Positions 60,913 through 64,000 of a stretch of 64,000 nucleotides of DNA are shown piece after piece. Positions within the stretch are counted from its first letter, which is position 1. The number at the start of each line of letters is the position of its first letter. Source of the DNA: Ureibacillus acetophenoni (GTDB lineage: Bacteria; Bacillota; Bacilli; Bacillales_A; Planococcaceae); the NCBI RefSeq assembly GCF_900220965.1, contig NZ_OBQC01000010.1, positions 62,001-126,000 on the forward strand, read 5' to 3'. A program made the translations under genes and the position numbers. The notes under the pieces were generated by a model. The model was not told the DNA's origin and searched no databases. It saw only the letters and a program-made list of their open reading frames with translations.

Positions 60913-61872
60913 ATAAAAGCAGCCATTTATAAATCCTATGGCCCACCGGAAGTACTGGAGATAACAGATGTTGAACGGCCAACCATCAAAGATGAGGATA
61001 GGGTGTTGATTAGAGTGCATAATGCTTCGGTCAATCCATATGACAATCTGTATCGAAAGGGATATTTGCCAACCAGGTTAGGGAATGGTCTTTCAAAACC
61101 CAAATCTCTAATTTTGGGAATAGATGTTGCGGGAACCGTTGAAGCAGTCGGCAAAAATGTACAAAAATTTAAGGTTGGAGATCGTGTTTTCGGGAGTTGT
61201 GTTGGGTCTCATGCTGAATTTGTCTGTCCTCGCGAGGGAGTTCTAAGTATTATGCCGAAAAACGCAACTTTTGAAGAGGCGGCTGCTATACCATGTGCTG
61301 CTCAAACAGCGCTACAAGCTTTAAGAGATGTAGCACAGATAAAGCAGGGCCAAAAGGTTTTGATCTATGGTGCATCAGGTGGTGTTGGGCATTTTGCTGT
61401 TCAGCTTGCAACATACTTTGGAGCTGAAGTAACCGCAGTTTGTAGTACTTCGAATCTTCAGTGGGTTAAAAATCTTGGGGCAGAACACATGATTGATTAT
61501 ACGAAAGAAGATTTCTCTAATAACGGAAAAAAATACGATGTTATTTTGGATGCGGTTGGTAAGCGTACCTTTTTCAATAGTAGGCGTTCTTTAACTGAGA
61601 AAGGTGTATACATTACTGAAAATCCACTCACCCCCAAGTACCACCCATTTCAGTTAATGATAAGTCCTTTATTTGGTGGCAAAAAAGCGAAGAACCATCT
61701 CGCAAAACCTAATGACAAAGATTTAGATTTCCTGCGATTGCTTGTAGAGGAAGAGAAAATAAAACCTGTTATAGAGAAATGCTATCCATTAGATCAGATT
61801 ATACAGGCTCACAAACATATTGAAAGCGGCCGCACAAAGGGGAAAATTGTCCTTAAAATCAATATAGAGTGA
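60913..61872 (+). CDS. Zinc-independent quinone oxidoreductase/alcohol dehydrogenase-like, probable ATA start
   Basis: 319 residues if translation begins at ATA 60913, 7 nt after AAGGAGG. The family N-terminus MKAAIYKSYGPPEVLEI aligns from this codon. The first ATG in frame (61003) would remove 30 conserved residues and has no ribosome binding site. The Rossmann motif is YGASGGVGHFAVQLA. No catalytic zinc Cys/His set is seen. It would reduce quinones or enones with NADPH. A boundary-type terminator follows. Confidence 0.85.
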   Translation: MKAAIYKSYGPPEVLEITDVERPTIKDEDRVLIRVHNASVNPYDNLYRKGYLPTRLGNGLSKPKSLILGIDVAGTVEAVGKNVQKFKVGDRVFGSCVGSHAEFVCPREGVLSIMPKNATFEEAAAIPCAAQTALQALRDVAQIKQGQKVLIYGASGGVGHFAVQLATYFGAEVTAVCSTSNLQWVKNLGAEHMIDYTKEDFSNNGKKYDVILDAVGKRTFFNSRRSLTEKGVYITENPLTPKYHPFQLMISPLFGGKKAKNHLAKPNDKDLDFLRLLVEEEKIKPVIEKCYPLDQIIQAHKHIESGRTKGKIVLKINIE

Positions 61873-61879
61873 TTGCAGC

Positions 61880-61915
61880 GGGCATTAATCCAAAGAGGGA
61901 TTAATGTCCTTTTTG
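61880..61915 (+). terminator. Terminator of the boundary-element family
   Basis: GGCATTAATCC-AAAGA-GGGATTAATGTCC then TTTTTG, with AGCGGGC in front. The hairpin is the same type as those between 40 and 51.6 kb, found here 10 kb outside that region. Confidence 0.88.
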
Positions 61916-61937
61916 TTGTAGCATAATACTTAACTAA

Positions 61938-61977
61938 ATGGTTGAATATTAAAAGACTATCTGTTATATTCAACCAT
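61938..61977 (+). promoter_or_regulatory. ArsR-type promoter/operator with predicted leaderless start
   Basis: Perfect 12-bp arms ATGGTTGAATAT (61938-61949) and ATATTCAACCAT (61966-61977) surround 16 bp. The arms contain the -35 TTGAAT (61942-61947) and the -10 TATATT (61965-61970), spaced 17 bp. The -10 ends 7 nt before the ArsR ATG, so the transcript would start at or next to the A of ATG. Confidence 0.75.
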
Positions 61978-62319
61978 ATGGTTAACCAAAATAATGAACA
62001 ATTAAACGAAATTTTTCATGCTTTAGCTGATTCAACGAGAAGAGAAATGGTTCAGATGATGGCGGAAAGAGAAAGGACGGTTTCTGAATTAGCAGAACCA
62101 TTTGAGATGTCCCTTGCTGGAATATCAAAACATATTAAGGTTCTTGAACGAGCAAATTTAGTGGAAAGGAGTATTAATGGAAGAACTCACATCTGTCGAT
62201 TAAATACTGAAACATTATCTCAAGCTACTAAGTGGTTACAAACTTATGAGAAGTTTTGGAACAATCGTTTTGATCTACTGGAATACGAGTTAATGAAAGC
62301 GAAGAAGAAAGAAAACTAA
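61978..62319 (+). CDS. ArsR/SmtB-type transcriptional repressor
   Basis: 113 residues from the ATG that directly follows the operator arm. The start MVNQNNEQLNEIFHALADSTRREM and the helix-turn-helix VSELAEPFEMSLAGISKHIKVLERANL, with wing INGRTHICRL, are typical of SdpR-like ArsR proteins paired with SRPBCC genes. No ribosome binding site is present; the mRNA is predicted to be leaderless. A gene for an SRPBCC protein follows after 18 bp. Confidence 0.9.
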   Translation: MVNQNNEQLNEIFHALADSTRREMVQMMAERERTVSELAEPFEMSLAGISKHIKVLERANLVERSINGRTHICRLNTETLSQATKWLQTYEKFWNNRFDLLEYELMKAKKKEN

Positions 62320-62337
62320 ACATTGAAGGAGAACTTT

Positions 62338-62835
62338 ATGACGAACATTTCAACAACAACATTAACAATGAAACGAGAATTTAACGTACAACCTGAAAGA
62401 GTTTTTGATGCATGGTTGAATCCATTAATGATGAAAAAATGGTTTTTCACATTAGAAGGAACGAACAAAGTTGCTCAAAATGACGCTAGAGTTGGTGGTA
62501 CATGGGAAATCGTAGACCACCGAGGGGGAAAAGACTATCGAGCAGTAGGTGAGTACCTTGAAATCGACCCACCAAACAAAATAGTATTCACTTTTAAAAT
62601 GCCTCAATTTAGTGAATTACAAGATATTATTACGGTTGAATTAAAAGAAACTTCTGCAGGCTGTGAAATGACGTTTACCCAGCTAATCCACGTTGAAGAA
62701 GAAGAAAACTGGACAGCAGCAGATCTTGAAAAAGCTCTTGGTGAATACCATGATGGTTCTGAACACGGTTGGAACTTAATGTTCATGGGTCTGAAAGAAC
62801 TTGTTGAAACGGGATCAATCAGCTACAAAGGCTAA
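62338..62835 (+). CDS. SRPBCC (AHSA1/START-like) domain protein
   Basis: 165 residues from the ATG after GAAGGAG. The AHSA1 pattern runs through the protein: FNVQPERVFDAWLNPLMMKKWFF, GGTWEIVDHRGGKDYRAVGEYLEIDPPNKIVFTF and the C-terminal GWNLMFMGLKELVE. This helix-grip fold forms a hydrophobic pocket for small lipids or aromatics. It is cotranscribed with and probably controlled by the ArsR repressor. Confidence 0.9.
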   Translation: MTNISTTTLTMKREFNVQPERVFDAWLNPLMMKKWFFTLEGTNKVAQNDARVGGTWEIVDHRGGKDYRAVGEYLEIDPPNKIVFTFKMPQFSELQDIITVELKETSAGCEMTFTQLIHVEEEENWTAADLEKALGEYHDGSEHGWNLMFMGLKELVETGSISYKG

Positions 62836-62879
62836 TCTTCATAGACAATGGTGTTCGTGTTCATAACAAACCCTTTCCG

Positions 62880-63085
62880 CCGGAGTTGCTCATAAGTATC
62901 CTGAAATTGCTCGTATCTCATGAAAAGTTGCTCGTAAATAGGCTGAACTTGCTCGTAAACTTACAAAAGTTGCTCATAACCAAACCTATGCTTTCGGAGT
63001 TGCTCATAAGTATCCTGAAGTTGCTCGTATCTCATGAAAAGTTGCTCGTAAAAAGGCTAAACTTGCTCGTAAGCTTGCAAAAATT
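62880..63085. repeat. 21-bp tandem array of (G/A/C)TTGCTC(A/G)TA
   Basis: Cores begin at 62885, 62906, 62927, 62948 and 62969 (exact 21-bp steps), then, after a 30-bp step, at 62999, 63020, 63041 and 63062. The second block is a copy of the first, displaced by 114 bp. The core is shared with the array at 52975-53375. Located between + strand SRPBCC and VOC genes. Confidence 0.93.
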
Positions 63086-63140
63086 AAATGCCCTGAATAG
63101 AGGCATTACTAATATCATTTAATTGAAAGGTGGACAAACA

Positions 63141-63539
63141 ATGTCAAAAGTAACACCATTTTTAATGTTCCAAGAAGGAAATGCAGAAGAGGCAATGAAT
63201 TACTATACATCGCTAATAGAGGATTCAGAAATAAAAAGCATCGTTCGCTATGGAGCCAATCAAGGCGGTGAAGAAGGGACTGTAATGAATGCAGTCTTTT
63301 CATTAAAAGGTCAGGAATTTATGTGCATTGATAGCAATATAAAACATGAATTTACCTTCACACCTTCATTTTCAATCTTTATTAATTGCGATACTGAAGA
63401 AGAAATAGACATTCTTTATGAGAAGCTAAGTGATGGTGGCGGAGCTCTTATGCCTTTAGGCGATTATGGTTTTAGTAACAAGTTTGGCTGGCTCGTGGAT
63501 CGTTTCGGTGTATCTTGGCAACTGGATTTAGCAAAATAA
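63141..63539 (+). CDS. VOC-family PhnB-like protein
   Basis: 132 residues from the ATG after GAAAGGTGG. The PhnB/3-demethylubiquinone-like VOC pattern is VTPFLMFQEGNAEEAMNYYTSLIEDSEI, NAVFSLKGQEFMCIDSN and SIFINCDTEEEIDILYEKLSDGG, ending GWLVDRFGVSWQLDL. Function unknown; such proteins are thought to bind or modify small metabolites. Followed by a strong terminator. Confidence 0.87.
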   Translation: MSKVTPFLMFQEGNAEEAMNYYTSLIEDSEIKSIVRYGANQGGEEGTVMNAVFSLKGQEFMCIDSNIKHEFTFTPSFSIFINCDTEEEIDILYEKLSDGGGALMPLGDYGFSNKFGWLVDRFGVSWQLDLAK

Positions 63540-63553
63540 TAAACACAATGAAT

Positions 63554-63588
63554 TAGGCGTTTCTCTTAGAGGAGAAATGCCTTTTTAT
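63554..63588 (+). terminator. Terminator after the VOC gene
   Basis: AGGCGTTTCTC/GAGAAATGCCT stem followed by TTTTTATTG. Confidence 0.9.
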
Positions 63589-63699
63589 TGAGCAAAAGTT
63601 TGTTTTTAGATAAAATTACCAAAATTGGAACCTTAACTAATTCCATCCGTATAAGAACTAGGGGAGAAAAAAGTCGAACATAACCTAGGGGTGATAGAA

Positions 63700-64000
63700 A
63701 TGAAAGAAAAGCTACATAACGAAAAATCTCGAAAGAGAAAATACATATTTTATTCAGTAATTGGAATAGCGATTTTGGCGGTAGGTGTAACACTACTGTC
63801 AATGAATCTACTTAAAACAAATGAACATGTGGAATCCGGAGAAATCGACCAGGTGGCCGATACTCAAGACTCCCAACAAGTAGAAGAATCACAAAACTTT
63901 CGAATGTTTGATGATCGAACAGTAAAAATTACGAAATATGAAATGTTCCATAGAACTCCAGCATTTTATTCCCTTGAAGAAGTTGAGTATTTTAGCTTAA
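63700..64000 (+). CDS. Membrane-anchored protein, N-terminal part (cut by window edge)
   Basis: The ATG follows TAGGGGTGATAG and the frame stays open for 100 codons to the window end. A basic N-terminus (MKEKLHNEKSRKRKY) precedes one transmembrane helix (IFYSVIGIAILAVGVTLLSMNLL), then an acidic linker (DQVADTQDSQQVEESQNF) and the start of an outside domain (MFDDRTVKITKYEMFHRTPAF). No family can be named from this part. Confidence 0.65.
   Translation, partial: MKEKLHNEKSRKRKYIFYSVIGIAILAVGVTLLSMNLLKTNEHVESGEIDQVADTQDSQQVEESQNFRMFDDRTVKITKYEMFHRTPAFYSLEEVEYFSL

Noticed and set aside
62886-63122. 78-residue leucine/lysine-rich ORF (MLISILKLLVSHEKLLV)
   Set aside because: Encoded by the 21-bp repeat; no ribosome binding site.
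63566-63802. 78-residue minus-strand ORF
   Set aside because: Overlaps the start of a + strand membrane protein that has a good ribosome binding site and signal-anchor.
1-64000. tRNA, rRNA or large riboswitch
   Set aside because: Looked for cloverleaf-like GGTTCGAATCC segments and long structured leaders; nothing convincing. GGTTCGAATG matches at 26.5-27.2 kb are spacer sequence of the 52-bp array.

Overview
The window is AT-rich Gram-positive DNA from a spore-forming member of the Bacillales. Support comes from strong AGGAGG-type ribosome binding sites, frequent TTG and GTG starts, CotF-like spore coat genes, a pxpABC/ycsG locus, YkvI and DUF2089 genes. The style of the intergenic repeats makes me think of the Psychrobacillus/Lysinibacillus/Paenisporosarcina group, but that placement is inference. 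No rRNA, tRNA, CRISPR array or prophage was seen.

Layout. (1) 1-8.8 kb is a restriction/defence-type island. It holds a cytosine-5 methyltransferase cut by the window edge, a PD-(D/E)XK nuclease, a McrB-type GTPase overlapping a DUF2357/PD-(D/E)XK partner, two small proteins, a TPR protein and an M20/M28-type peptidase with an extra N-terminal domain. (2) 8.8-34.7 kb is mostly ordinary chromosome: NUDIX, orphan HicB, an ArsR/VOC pair, a DUF2089 operon, the 5-oxoprolinase genes pxpC-pxpB and pxpA-ycsG (divergent), a serine hydrolase, YkvI, a sarcosine-oxidase-like flavoenzyme, an ATP-grasp enzyme, LysR plus a CoA-transferase, an amidase and spore coat genes. (3) 34.8-39.3 kb is an ABC transporter beside a two-component system. 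(4) 39.5-51.6 kb is a strikingly cassette-like run of single small genes (HIT, DUF4190, DinB, PlsY, DUF1835, lipoproteins, GNAT), nearly all on the + strand. Many are separated by a recurring terminator plus a CTAACGGGGCAG motif. One cassette is duplicated, one is split by an IS3/IS150-type element, and several genes are frameshifted or carry a stop. (5) 51.6-64 kb carries two MFS transporters, LysE/TrmB, NUDIX, HAD, a quinone oxidoreductase, ArsR/SRPBCC and VOC genes.

The most unusual feature is a set of large intergenic tandem arrays (22.35-23.17, 26.39-27.72, 32.74-34.15 and 54.86-55.62 kb). Their sequences differ, but they share one architecture: a 27-bp imperfect dyad TGTC(C/A)-N17-(G/T)GACA repeated every 51-52 bp, which is about five helical turns. 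Two further arrays (52.98-53.37 and 62.88-63.08 kb) repeat (G/A/C)T(T/C)GCTC(A/G)TA every 21 bp, two helical turns. Other noteworthy signals are four genes whose best start is ATA or ATT behind a good ribosome binding site, and two ArsR genes whose -10 box lies exactly 7 nt before the ATG (predicted leaderless mRNAs) with the operator inside the promoter.
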